Source: Mollicutes bacterium (GTDB lineage Bacteria; Bacillota_I; Bacilli_A; RF39; UBA660). From it: a stretch of 38,035 nt of DNA. Below, piece after piece: positions 17,542 through 27,411 of the stretch (position 1 is the stretch's first letter; every line of letters begins with the position of its first letter). Where the stretch lies: contig JAAYPA010000004.1 of NCBI GenBank assembly GCA_012520055.1, positions 1 to 38,035 on the forward strand, read 5' to 3'. The notes beneath the pieces are model-generated. The model saw only the letters and a program-made list of their open reading frames with translations, was not told where the DNA came from and ran no database searches. The translations under genes were made by a program, and so were the position numbers.

Positions 17542-19023
17542 TTAATTCGACTTTTTAGATACTGTTTTTTTGGATTTTTTTCTTTTCTTTTTTGCTTTTT
17601 TTCTATTAGTAGTCTTCTTTTTAGTTTTCTTCTTTGGTTTCTTAACTCCAGTACTTTTCTTTTTAGTTGCACGTTGCTTTTTCTTCTTAGCAAGATAATA
17701 TTTTTTATATCCAATATAAATTAATCCTATCAGTGATAACAACAAAGCAATAAATAAAATGGTTTTAAAAATATTATGTTTTAAGCACTTAATGTGAATT
17801 TGGTAGGTAAACTTACTACCATTTTCAGCTTTAACCAAAATTTTAACAATGCTACCTTCTTTTAAATCTTCATTACCTATTATATTAACAGTTGCTTTTT
17901 TATCTTCAGCGGTAGCGTTAATATTTAATTTCTTGGTAGATTTTTTAATTGGTAAATAATATACTTTAACTTTTTTACTAAACTTCAATTCATATTTATC
18001 AATTTCTAATGTTTTTAAGTAAAAATTAGCCGATTTATTAGACAATAATTTAGTAATATTTAACACATAGGTTCTTACTTCATTATCTTTATTTTTTATT
18101 TTTATTAAAACTGCATTATCACCATCATGAATATCAATTTTTCGATTACCATAGTCTTTAACTAAACTAAGACTGTCAGACAACATAACATTTAAATTTA
18201 AAGATGTGATATTACTATCAACTTCGATTTGATATTCATATATATTAGGATTAAATTCAAAATCAATAAGATTTTTCTTGGAATCAGTTAATTCAATAGA
18301 GTCAGCTGTAAGATTTGTATCTATAATTTCTTTAACTAAATATAAATAATAGATTCTAGTTATTCCTGTTTCACTTTTTACCGTAATGGGAACAACTGTA
18401 ACCGGATTGTTAGCTTCTATTTTTATTTCTCCTACTCCGGTGATCTTAGAATTTTCATTAATTAAATCAGCTGTTATTTCTATTTTTTCGATATTATTGT
18501 CTATATTTACTTTATATGTATATATTTCTGAATTAAATTTACTTATTGCTTCACTATTAAGGTAAATGTTTTTTAATTGATTCTCTGATGATAATATTTT
18601 TATTTCTGTCTCGGCATTTTCTAAACTTTGCGTAGTATTATCGATACTATTAGTTAAAGTAATATTTTTAATTTTAATTCGTTGTTCCCCATAATCCATT
18701 GTACTTAATAAGAGTATTCCAAATTCTTGTAATTCACTTACCAAAATATTGTTTTTAGTTTTGGCAGTTATTAAATTTTTATCAGCAGAAATTTCCCATA
18801 ATCCGGTAAAATTACTTCTTACTTCATCTAATGATATACCCTTACTTAATTCTAATTCAAAAGTTATTTTATTAAATTCAAAAACAGTTTCTACATTAGT
18901 ACGGCATGCAAAATCTTCAAATTCTTTAAAAGTTGCTTGATCACATTTAATAATAAATTGGTCTTTAGCTTCAACATTTAGTGGTAGTAATAACAAAAAT
19001 ATGAATAAAAGATATTTCTTCAT
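17542..19023 (-). CDS. Type I membrane protein with cadherin-like beta-sandwich repeats and polybasic cytoplasmic tail
   Basis: Signal peptide, Ig-like repeats (LTADSIELTDSKKNLIDFEFNPNIYEYQIEV...; VLNITK), TM FKTILFIALLLSLIGLIYIGY, then K/R-rich tail. Confidence 0.75.
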   Translation of the reverse strand: MKKYLLFIFLLLLPLNVEAKDQFIIKCDQATFKEFEDFACRTNVETVFEFNKITFELELSKGISLDEVRSNFTGLWEISADKNLITAKTKNNILVSELQEFGILLLSTMDYGEQRIKIKNITLTNSIDNTTQSLENAETEIKILSSENQLKNIYLNSEAISKFNSEIYTYKVNIDNNIEKIEITADLINENSKITGVGEIKIEANNPVTVVPITVKSETGITRIYYLYLVKEIIDTNLTADSIELTDSKKNLIDFEFNPNIYEYQIEVDSNITSLNLNVMLSDSLSLVKDYGNRKIDIHDGDNAVLIKIKNKDNEVRTYVLNITKLLSNKSANFYLKTLEIDKYELKFSKKVKVYYLPIKKSTKKLNINATAEDKKATVNIIGNEDLKEGSIVKILVKAENGSKFTYQIHIKCLKHNIFKTILFIALLLSLIGLIYIGYKKYYLAKKKKQRATKKKSTGVKKPKKKTKKKTTNRKKAKKKRKKSKKTVSKKSN

Positions 19024-19112
19024 ATGAAGTCACCTGCCTTTTTAATTATATCATATAATAACACATTTATATGCTAATATAATAGCATTAATATACTAAA
19101 AAATGACATAAA

Positions 19113-19133
19113 AAAATAGGTTAAAACCTATTT
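19113..19133 (-). terminator. Rho-independent terminator
   Basis: AAATAGGTTTTAACCTATTT followed by TTTT on the minus strand; overlaps the 19128 CDS end. Confidence 0.65.
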
Positions 19134-19505
19134 AAAAGAAAAGATATATTTTACTTGTTCATCATAAGAATAAAAAACAGTATCTTCATCTACTAAAATA
19201 ACATTTGATAGTCTTGCCTCTGTCTTATCAATATTTCCATTATTATCAATAGACCACAAATATGGCGTATTTATTTTAATAAAAGCACGATCTACATTCA
19301 AAACTTCTACATTAAGTTTACATTTATCATCATCTTCAGCAAAAAATAATTTTTTACCACTATATACTTCAAAATTTTTAGATATAGAATTAGATTTAAT
19401 ATATAATCTTTTTGTATCATCATAACTTTTATTGTTAAGTAACATTATAACTCCGACAACAAAAATAATTAAAATAGGTATCATGAATTGAAAAAAATTT
19501 TTCAT
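19128..19505 (-). CDS. Small membrane-anchored hypothetical protein
   Basis: N-terminal TM helix, 125 aa, RBS upstream. Confidence 0.55.
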   Translation of the reverse strand: MKNFFQFMIPILIIFVVGVIMLLNNKSYDDTKRLYIKSNSISKNFEVYSGKKLFFAEDDDKCKLNVEVLNVDRAFIKINTPYLWSIDNNGNIDKTEARLSNVILVDEDTVFYSYDEQVKYIFSFK

Positions 19506-19641
19506 TTTATAACCTGCCTTACCATATACTTAGTATAACATATTAAATCCAAAAAAGGCAGTGCTTTTAATTATCCAAATAAAGAAATAGATATTTTAGT
19601 AATTTTATGGTATAATTCAATGTGTTTTCGAGGTTTTTAAC

Positions 19642-22600
19642 ATGAAAAAATTAAATAAAAAAGATTGTTATTTTTTAAGTATTATACTTTTCATTATTAT
19701 TGGATTTATTATATTCTTAAGAATAAAAGGCTATGCTTTTGGTTCTAATGTTGACTGGTTAAGTCAACATTCTGTATTACCAGATTATTTTCGTCGTATG
19801 TTTTTCGAATCCGGACAAATATTACCAAACTTTGCCTTTAATTTAGGCATGGGACAAAATATCTATTATTTTTCTTATTATGGATTGTTAAGCCCTTTAG
19901 TATTACTTTCATATCTTTTTCCTTTTATTCCTATGTTTTCATATATCCAAATAATCAGTTTAATAATGGTTTTATTAGGAGCTTATTTATTATATCGATG
20001 GATTAATAATAAATATAATTCTAAAATAGCTTTTATTATTACTTTAATGTATGTGCTTTTAGCCCCAATTATTTACCATTCTCATCGTCATATTATGTTT
20101 GTTAATTATTTACCATTCTTAATAGGAACTTTAATTGCTATAGACAATTATTTTATAAATAAGAAAGCCATACCTATCGTTATCAATGTTTTTTTACTGA
20201 TTATGACCAGCTACTTTTTCGGACCGGTGTCTTTAATTGTAATTGGTATATACACTATTTACAAAATACTTCAAAAAAATAAGCAAATTAATTGTAAAAG
20301 TTTTTTACCACTTCTAAAAATAATATATTTTTGTATTGTTGCTATACTATTGGCAGCTATTTTACTGGTACCTACCATATATACTACTTTTGTAGGTAGA
20401 CAAGATACTAATGTTACCTCTAATATTTGGCAATTATTAATACCTAAATTATCTTATACAACAACTTTCTATTATTCATATTCGGCTATGGGTCTTTCAT
20501 TTATTTATATAGTCAGTCTTATATCTTTCTTACTTAAAAAGAAAAAAGAAAACAAATTTCTAGCAATAATATTAATATTATTGTTAACTTTTCCAATCTG
20601 TAATTTTATATTAAATGTTTTCATGTATGTTGATGGTAAAATTTTTCTATCTTTTATTCCCCTTTCATTATTAGTGATAGCCGATTTTTTAAATGATTTA
20701 TTTAAAAACAAATATAATTTTAAAAAGCAAATTGTTATTATAATTCCAGTTATTATTTTTATGATATATTCAGCTATTGGCTATTCTTATGCTAAACTTT
20801 TATGGATTGATATTCCTCTACTGTTAACAACTCTGACTTTAATTTATTTATATAAAAAACCTAATCTTATTTTTATACCAATTCTAGTTATATCTTCGAT
20901 TTGTTTTATTCGAATGAACAAAGGTGATGATTACTCCGATATTATTGCTCGAGGTAATTCAAATGTTTATAAAGAGTTAGTATCTAATATTAGCAAAGAT
21001 AATGTACATCGTACTTCAGATTATACAAATCAACTATATAATGTTAATCAAATTTATACAACTAAACAATTATCACCAAGTTTGTATTCTTCAACATCCA
21101 ATAAACATTATTTTAATTTTGTTCGTAATATTTTTCAAAACGAAATTATCAATCGCGATAATCTTACCGTATCTGCTCCTAAAAATATTTTATATAATAT
21201 TTATACCGGAGTAAAATATATAATAACTAATGAGTCTTCTTTAAAAGGCTATAATTTAATTCAAAATAAAGATGGGATTTCAATATATGAAAACGAAGAT
21301 GTTCTGCCTATCGGGTATGCTTCTGATAAAATAATGAGTCTAAGAGAATTTAATACCTTAAGCTATCCACAAAATATTGATGCTCTACTAAACTATGTGA
21401 TAGTTAATAAAAGTATATCTAATGTATATAAATCCAATATAAAAATGTATGAAACTGATTTTAATATTGAAACTACAGATAATTTAAAATATGAAGTTTT
21501 ATATAATACACTCTATGTAAGTACTGACGGATATGGACAAGCTAAATTAAAACTTACTAATCCAGTTAGCAAAGATGATGTTTTTATTATACGTTTTAAA
21601 ATAAAATATCCTAAAAAAGGTACAGCCTGCAGTACAGATATCTCAATTAATAACGTTACCAATGCCCTATCATGTTCTGATTGGAAATATTTTAATAACA
21701 ATTATACTTTTGAATATGTTTTGTCAAGTGATAAAAACATAGATACTTTAAATGTTGTATTTTCTCCAGGTAAATATGAAATAGAAAATCTAGAATTATA
21801 CACTATAAAGTATGATAGTGTAAAAAATATTAAGAAACAGATTTCTGAAGCTAATTTAAAAACAAGCAATAAAGATAATGTTATCTTAACCGGGGATATT
21901 GATGTTAAAGAAGATGGTTATTTTAAACTAACTATTCCATATGAAAAAAGAGGATTTAAAATTTATTTGGATGATGATTTAATTAAATATGAAAAAGTTG
22001 ATGATACCTTTATCGGTTTTCCTATTGCTAAAGGATATCATACTATTACTATTAAATATCAATCACCATATTTTACATTAGGTATTATTTTATCAATTAT
22101 CGGTTTAATCCTTTTAGAAATACTATTTCTTTATAAATATGTTAATAAGTATTTCTATAATAAGTTTATGACTAGTAAAAAATATTTAATAAAAGCTTTT
22201 AAAAAAATATGGAAATTTTTAAAAGATAATACCGGTTATGTTCATTTATTTTTATCATTATATTTATTAGATATTTCTTTAAGATTCTTCTATTATTCCC
22301 AAATTAAATTTTATCATTGTTATAAATTCGTTCCTAATCTATTTTCGATTATTTGGATAGTATTAATTTTATCTTTAACTAAATTATTTAAATCTAAAGT
22401 AGGTAAATCAATTTACATACTTTATTATGTATTCTATTTAATTATTTTCTTAGTTCAATCAATATATTTCTCTTATTTTACAATTTTCTTTGATTTCAGT
22501 GTGATGTTCTTAGCCGGAGAAGGTATTGATTATCTTGATACCATTTTGGCCAATGTTAAGATTTGGGTTATATTCATAAGTTGTTTAAGTATATATTTAA

Positions 22601-24057
22601 CTATTAAAGGTTTAAAAAATATTAAACATAATGATAAATTTAACACAAAAAAATTATTTATTGTATTAGTTTGTTTTACGTTATTACACTTTACTTTACC
22701 ATACCTACTTGGTAATATTCGTACCAGTGTCGAATGGGATGACTGGCGTAATCCACGTACCGTTTACAATACCTTTAATGATCATAATAAGAGTATGATG
22801 GTATCCGGATTATTTGAATACACTGTAAGAGATTATTATGTTAGTTTTATCAGAAATAATGAGAAAATAACTCCGGAAGAAGAAAAAATCTTAAAAGAAA
22901 ACTTTGATAATCCAACAGTTAATGAAAAAAATAATTATTCCGGAATCTTAGCCGGGAAAAATCTTATCCTTATTCAATTAGAAAGTATCGATAACTTTCT
23001 AATTACTCCGGAAATAATGCCAACAACATATGAATTAATGAAAAACTCTATAAACTTTACCAATCATTATTCATTTACTTCCGGTGGTGGATCAACATTT
23101 AATTCAGAATACATGGTTAATACCGGTTATTCTACCGCATATAATTATAATTTAAGTGCTTATTCATTCAGTCGTAATGATTATAGTTATTCTTTACCAA
23201 ATTTATTAAAAATATATAATTATGTATCAAATGCTTTCCATATGAATACAGGAGAATATTATTCACGAACAGCCAATTATAAAAGTTTTGGTTATAATAA
23301 TTTCTATAGCCTTAAAAATCAAAAAGTTTATAAAGAAAATACTAATTACTGGCTAGATAGAGAACTAATATTGAATGAAGAATTCAATAAACTTCTATTT
23401 AAAAATGAAAATAATAGTTTATTTATGAATTATATTATTACTTATTCAGCTCATATGCCGTTTAACAGCTCTAAAGGTACTTGTAGCCTTCTTACAAATA
23501 TAGAAGGACTAACTGAACTGGAATGCTTAAAATTACAAGCTAAAGAAACCGATTATTTCATTAAACTATTATTAGAAGATTTAGCTAAAAAAGATATGTT
23601 AAAAAATACTGTAATAGTAGCATTTAGTGATCATTACTTATACACTTTAGAAGATAAAACCATTCTTGATAAACATAAAAAAACCGATAGTCAGTTAATT
23701 AATCATACGCCATTCTTTATTTGGAGTAACGGTGATCATAAAAAAACTATCAAAAAAATAAATTCTCAATTAGATATTTTACCTACTATTTTAAATTTAA
23801 TGGGTGTAGATTATTATCAAAATTATTATTTAGGTAGTGACATCTTAAGTCCAAATTATAGCGAATTAGTATTCTTTCCAGATGGTAGCTGGTATAATGG
23901 TTCGACTTATATTAAAGATGGAGAATATTCATTTGGTAAGAAATTATCTGAAGAAAAGATTAATCAAATTAACATAGATGTTAAAAGAAAAATGATACTA
24001 AATGACGCTGTCATGAAATCAAATTATTTCAGCAAAATAAATAGTATAAGAGAATAA
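19642..24057 (+). CDS. YfhO-family membrane protein fused to LTA synthase-family sulfatase domain
   Basis: N-terminal part: YfhO-type multi-TM (GSNVDWLSQHSVLPDYFRRMFFESGQILPNFAFNLGMGQNIYYFSYYGLLSPL...). C-terminal part from about 22230: second TM bundle and sulfatase domain (ILIQLESIDNFL, GGGSTFNSEYMVNTG, HMNTGEYYSR, VAFSDHYLYT). Confidence 0.88.
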   Translation: MKKLNKKDCYFLSIILFIIIGFIIFLRIKGYAFGSNVDWLSQHSVLPDYFRRMFFESGQILPNFAFNLGMGQNIYYFSYYGLLSPLVLLSYLFPFIPMFSYIQIISLIMVLLGAYLLYRWINNKYNSKIAFIITLMYVLLAPIIYHSHRHIMFVNYLPFLIGTLIAIDNYFINKKAIPIVINVFLLIMTSYFFGPVSLIVIGIYTIYKILQKNKQINCKSFLPLLKIIYFCIVAILLAAILLVPTIYTTFVGRQDTNVTSNIWQLLIPKLSYTTTFYYSYSAMGLSFIYIVSLISFLLKKKKENKFLAIILILLLTFPICNFILNVFMYVDGKIFLSFIPLSLLVIADFLNDLFKNKYNFKKQIVIIIPVIIFMIYSAIGYSYAKLLWIDIPLLLTTLTLIYLYKKPNLIFIPILVISSICFIRMNKGDDYSDIIARGNSNVYKELVSNISKDNVHRTSDYTNQLYNVNQIYTTKQLSPSLYSSTSNKHYFNFVRNIFQNEIINRDNLTVSAPKNILYNIYTGVKYIITNESSLKGYNLIQNKDGISIYENEDVLPIGYASDKIMSLREFNTLSYPQNIDALLNYVIVNKSISNVYKSNIKMYETDFNIETTDNLKYEVLYNTLYVSTDGYGQAKLKLTNPVSKDDVFIIRFKIKYPKKGTACSTDISINNVTNALSCSDWKYFNNNYTFEYVLSSDKNIDTLNVVFSPGKYEIENLELYTIKYDSVKNIKKQISEANLKTSNKDNVILTGDIDVKEDGYFKLTIPYEKRGFKIYLDDDLIKYEKVDDTFIGFPIAKGYHTITIKYQSPYFTLGIILSIIGLILLEILFLYKYVNKYFYNKFMTSKKYLIKAFKKIWKFLKDNTGYVHLFLSLYLLDISLRFFYYSQIKFYHCYKFVPNLFSIIWIVLILSLTKLFKSKVGKSIYILYYVFYLIIFLVQSIYFSYFTIFFDFSVMFLAGEGIDYLDTILANVKIWVIFISCLSIYLTIKGLKNIKHNDKFNTKKLFIVLVCFTLLHFTLPYLLGNIRTSVEWDDWRNPRTVYNTFNDHNKSMMVSGLFEYTVRDYYVSFIRNNEKITPEEEKILKENFDNPTVNEKNNYSGILAGKNLILIQLESIDNFLITPEIMPTTYELMKNSINFTNHYSFTSGGGSTFNSEYMVNTGYSTAYNYNLSAYSFSRNDYSYSLPNLLKIYNYVSNAFHMNTGEYYSRTANYKSFGYNNFYSLKNQKVYKENTNYWLDRELILNEEFNKLLFKNENNSLFMNYIITYSAHMPFNSSKGTCSLLTNIEGLTELECLKLQAKETDYFIKLLLEDLAKKDMLKNTVIVAFSDHYLYTLEDKTILDKHKKTDSQLINHTPFFIWSNGDHKKTIKKINSQLDILPTILNLMGVDYYQNYYLGSDILSPNYSELVFFPDGSWYNGSTYIKDGEYSFGKKLSEEKINQINIDVKRKMILNDAVMKSNYFSKINSIRE

Positions 24058-24073
24058 GCTTATACTATTTTTT
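24040..24073 (+). terminator. Terminator at the 3' end of the fusion gene
   Basis: AATAGTATAAG ... CTTATACTATT followed by TTTTT. Confidence 0.7.
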
Positions 24074-24126
24074 CTTTCCAAATAATATAAAATATTGTAT
24101 AATCTAAATTAAGAATAGGGGTTAAA

Positions 24127-25977
24127 ATGAAGAATCTTGGAATAAAGCTTAAAAAAACAAATAAAAATTTTAGATTTTTCTTTTTTGCAGTATTTTTCCT
24201 ATATTTAGTAAGCTTAATATTATTAGCAAGAGGCTTACTACTTTTAAGTGGTATTGAAACTTTGTTAAGGTTCTTTTTATTATTTGTCTTTTTTACTCTA
24301 TTCTTAATTTATACGGTTTCAAACTTTGTTTTTTTAATATTAAAAAAACATGGAATGATTATCACTATCAATATTATTGCTATTATATTGGGAGTATTTA
24401 ATTTTGGAGTTCATTACTATATTAATAAAACTTATGGATACATAGATGCCATAAGCAAAGATGAAACCATTTATACAACAAACTTAATATCTCTTACAAG
24501 TACTTCTCAAATTAACACTGTAGGCATGATATCTGAAGAAAGCGATATTGAAGGTCATATTCTACCAAAGGAATATTTAAATAAGAATAAAAACAATTAT
24601 CAAATAACTTATTATGATGATTATAATGCTCTTTTAAATGATTTATATGATCAAAAAATAGACGGAATATTTATTACCGCCAATTATGTCTTAATTTATA
24701 ATAACATTGAAAAATTTACCAATATCAAAGATGATACAGAGATTTACGCTTCTTACTCTAAAAAAATGAAAAAACAGGAATACGGAGAAACCTCAAATAA
24801 ACCAATTACAGAACCATTTACTATTCTTTTAATGGGTGTAGATTCCGAGCGCGACGGCTTAGCTCAAAATGCTGCATTTAACGGAGACACTTTAATGCTT
24901 ATTAGTTTTAATCCTAAAACATTATCAGCAACTACCTTTAGTATTCCAAGAGATATGTATGTTCCTATTGTTTGTAATAATAATCGTCGTTATAAAATTA
25001 ATTCAGCTGCTGGATATGGAACCAAATGTATGATTGATACCATAGAAAAATGGACTACCTTAGATATTGATTATTACATGAAAATTAATTTTAAAGGAGT
25101 TGTTGACTTGGTAGACGCCTTAGGTGGTATATATGTCGATGTTCCTAAACCAACTAATAAAGAAAAATATTGTGCTGATGATAGTAATAGAACTGGAGAG
25201 ATTTGTTTAACACCTGGATATCAACATCTTAATGGTGAACAAGCTTTAGCTTTAGCCAGAATTAGAAAAGCATTTGCAAAAGGTGATTATTCCAGAGTTC
25301 AAAACCAACAACTGGTTTTGGAAGGAATGATTCAAAAAGCTAAAGGAATCAGAAATATTAATAGTTTTTATAATTTGTTAAATGCTATAAGTCGCAATAT
25401 TGAAACAAATATGTCTGCTAAAGAAATGTTAAATTTTTATAACGTCGGTAAAAATATTTTAACTAAAATTAATTTAGGAGAAAAAGATTTTATCAATATT
25501 CAAAAAACTTTCTTAAATGGTTATAACATTGACGTTTATGGTACTTCAGCTGAAATGTATTACGAAGATAGTTTAAATGCTATTATTAAAGCTATGAAAG
25601 TAACATTAAGACTAGAAAAACCAGAAATAATTAAAACCTTTGATTTTTCGGTAAATGAACTATATGAAATTGAAATAATTGGAAAAAATAAATATGGCCA
25701 ACGAGAAGATGTATTACCTAATTTCATTGATAAAAATTTAGATGAATTATACAATTGGAACAGTACCAGAAATATTACTATTAATATTAATTATAAAGAA
25801 AGCAATATTTGTATAAATAATACGATATTAGAACAAAGGGAAAGAAAAGGATCATTAGTATCAGAAATTTCTTCACTAACTGTTACGGTTTGTAAAAATA
25901 TCAATGAACCAATTAACAAAAATGAAGAAAATATTGAAAATAATATTGACAATCCAATTGAAGAAATGGTTGAATAA
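24127..25977 (+). CDS. LytR-CpsA-Psr (LCP) family protein
   Basis: PFTILLMGVDSERDG...GDTLMLISFNPKTLSATTFSIPRDMYVPI...KINSAAGYG...VVDLVDALGGIYVDVPKP...LNGEQALALARIRK. Confidence 0.93.
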   Translation: MKNLGIKLKKTNKNFRFFFFAVFFLYLVSLILLARGLLLLSGIETLLRFFLLFVFFTLFLIYTVSNFVFLILKKHGMIITINIIAIILGVFNFGVHYYINKTYGYIDAISKDETIYTTNLISLTSTSQINTVGMISEESDIEGHILPKEYLNKNKNNYQITYYDDYNALLNDLYDQKIDGIFITANYVLIYNNIEKFTNIKDDTEIYASYSKKMKKQEYGETSNKPITEPFTILLMGVDSERDGLAQNAAFNGDTLMLISFNPKTLSATTFSIPRDMYVPIVCNNNRRYKINSAAGYGTKCMIDTIEKWTTLDIDYYMKINFKGVVDLVDALGGIYVDVPKPTNKEKYCADDSNRTGEICLTPGYQHLNGEQALALARIRKAFAKGDYSRVQNQQLVLEGMIQKAKGIRNINSFYNLLNAISRNIETNMSAKEMLNFYNVGKNILTKINLGEKDFINIQKTFLNGYNIDVYGTSAEMYYEDSLNAIIKAMKVTLRLEKPEIIKTFDFSVNELYEIEIIGKNKYGQREDVLPNFIDKNLDELYNWNSTRNITININYKESNICINNTILEQRERKGSLVSEISSLTVTVCKNINEPINKNEENIENNIDNPIEEMVE

Positions 25978-25978
25978 A

Positions 25979-26006
25979 AAATTTACGTAATAGTAAGTTT
26001 TTTTAT
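25979..26006 (+). terminator. Probable terminator
   Basis: ATTTAC-GTAATA-GTAAGT followed by TTTTTT. Confidence 0.5.
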
Positions 26007-26056
26007 ATATTTTTTTAAATTATATGGTATTATATTCATTACGTGGAAGTGATTAT

Positions 26057-26284
26057 ATGAAGGCAGAAACTTTATTTGTACTACAATCAATATATGTTTT
26101 GACAAATGTTATATCCAATTTATATCATATCCTTATCAAATTAGAATCAAAAGAACAAACTTCAACAAAACATTATGAAAACGTCTTAAATCTTCTGCAT
26201 ATAGCTAAAAATCAAGAAGATAAACTCTATAATTATTTTAAGAATAATCCTGATGAAATGAAATCTGCTTATATATGTACGTAA
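26057..26284 (+). CDS. Small hypothetical protein
   Basis: ATG 26057 with GGAAGTG upstream, in frame with the ORF-track start 26024; helical 75 aa. Confidence 0.5.
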   Translation: MKAETLFVLQSIYVLTNVISNLYHILIKLESKEQTSTKHYENVLNLLHIAKNQEDKLYNYFKNNPDEMKSAYICT

Positions 26285-26291
26285 AGATAGT

Positions 26292-27175
26292 ATGAATATT
26301 AATGATTATAGTGATTATGATTTAATCTTAGTAAATGGTGAGCCTTTTAATATGATGAACTATAGAATTAAACAACAATTTGAAAGACTTAAACTAAATG
26401 ATCCTAGTTATCTTTTGTATAATTTAACTGAAGAACAAATTATTTGCATCGCCGAAGAACCGGAAGATATCGGTTATCAATATTTATATGAAATAATTCC
26501 CAATATCATAAGTACTTCCAAAAGAAGAATGATATCATATTTTGAACAAATAATAAGAAATTCAGAAGATTCAAATATAAAAGAATATATGATGGAGGCA
26601 AAGTATTATTTAACTTTTCTTAATCCCAAATTAGAAGACTTTTTTATCCAATATAACTTTCAAAATATTCCGAACAGATTTGTAGAAGAAATTAAAGTCA
26701 ACACTGTAGTAAGTGCTGATACGGAAAATTATATTAGAGATCTTTATGCTGAAAAATTTTTAAATAAAGCTCTTAATTATTTGTTTGATATAGATAATTT
26801 ATATTGTTTACCATATGTATCTCCACTTAAGGTAGAAAAAAAAATTAGATAATCCCGATAACTATTTTAAATATTTATTTCATCTCGGATTATTTGAATT
26901 ATCCATAATCTATTTTTCTAAAAAAGAACTACAAAAAAAGAAAAAAAATATATGACAAACTCCCTAAAAAAGAACAAAATGATGAAGATATGGAATTTAT
27001 TAAACAATCAGTAAATTGTAATGCCGATGATGAAGAACATAATATTACATTTGAACATGATTATACTGACGAATTTGGTTTTTATTCATTTACCCTAGAT
27101 AATGTTTTTAATTATATTGACGATATTAGGTATAATGCTAATAAAGATATATATAAAAATAAAAAAGAAAAGTAA
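26292..27175 (+). pseudogene. Hypothetical protein gene split into three frames by two poly-A-tract frameshifts
   Basis: Frame 0 (26292-26852), frame 1 (about 26845-26955: LDNPDNYFKYLFHLGLFELSIIYFSKKELQKKKK) and frame 2 (about 26942-27175: KIYDKLPKKEQNDEDMEFIKQ...) join at A9 (26836-26844) and A7GA8 (26933-26948). Confidence 0.65.
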
Positions 27176-27180
27176 ATAAA

Positions 27181-27207
27181 AACTTACGATTAGGTAAGTT
27201 TTTTTAT
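27181..27207 (+). terminator. Rho-independent terminator
   Basis: AACTTAC-GATTAG-GTAAGTT followed by TTTTT. Confidence 0.75.
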
Positions 27208-27363
27208 CTGTCATCATATCAATTAATTTTGGACGCTGTTTTAAAGGAGCAATAATAATTATATTAGATAAATGAGGAGAATAAACCGGTATTCTTAAAC
27301 AATATTAATAAAATAAAAGAAAGAATAAGTTCAAAATTGTCATGAACCCACGATCATGTACTT

Positions 27364-27392
27364 AAAAAAGCTGAAGTAAATTCAGCTTTTTT
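27364..27392. terminator. Bidirectional terminator, probably for the minus-strand DUF92 operon
   Basis: AAAAAAGCTGAA-GTAAA-TTCAGCTTTTTT. Confidence 0.75.
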
Positions 27393-27411
27393 GTAGTTCG
27401 GTATCATACAA

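Noticed and set aside
17484-17714. 76-aa Lys/Arg-rich minus-strand ORF
   Set aside because: Out-of-frame reading of the lysine-rich 3' end of the 17542-19023 gene.
27205-27365. Remnant coding potential (FGRCFKGAIIIILD / EENKPVFLNNINKIKERISSKLS)
   Set aside because: Could be a decayed gene fragment, but short, needs a frameshift and has no recognised family; not enough to call.
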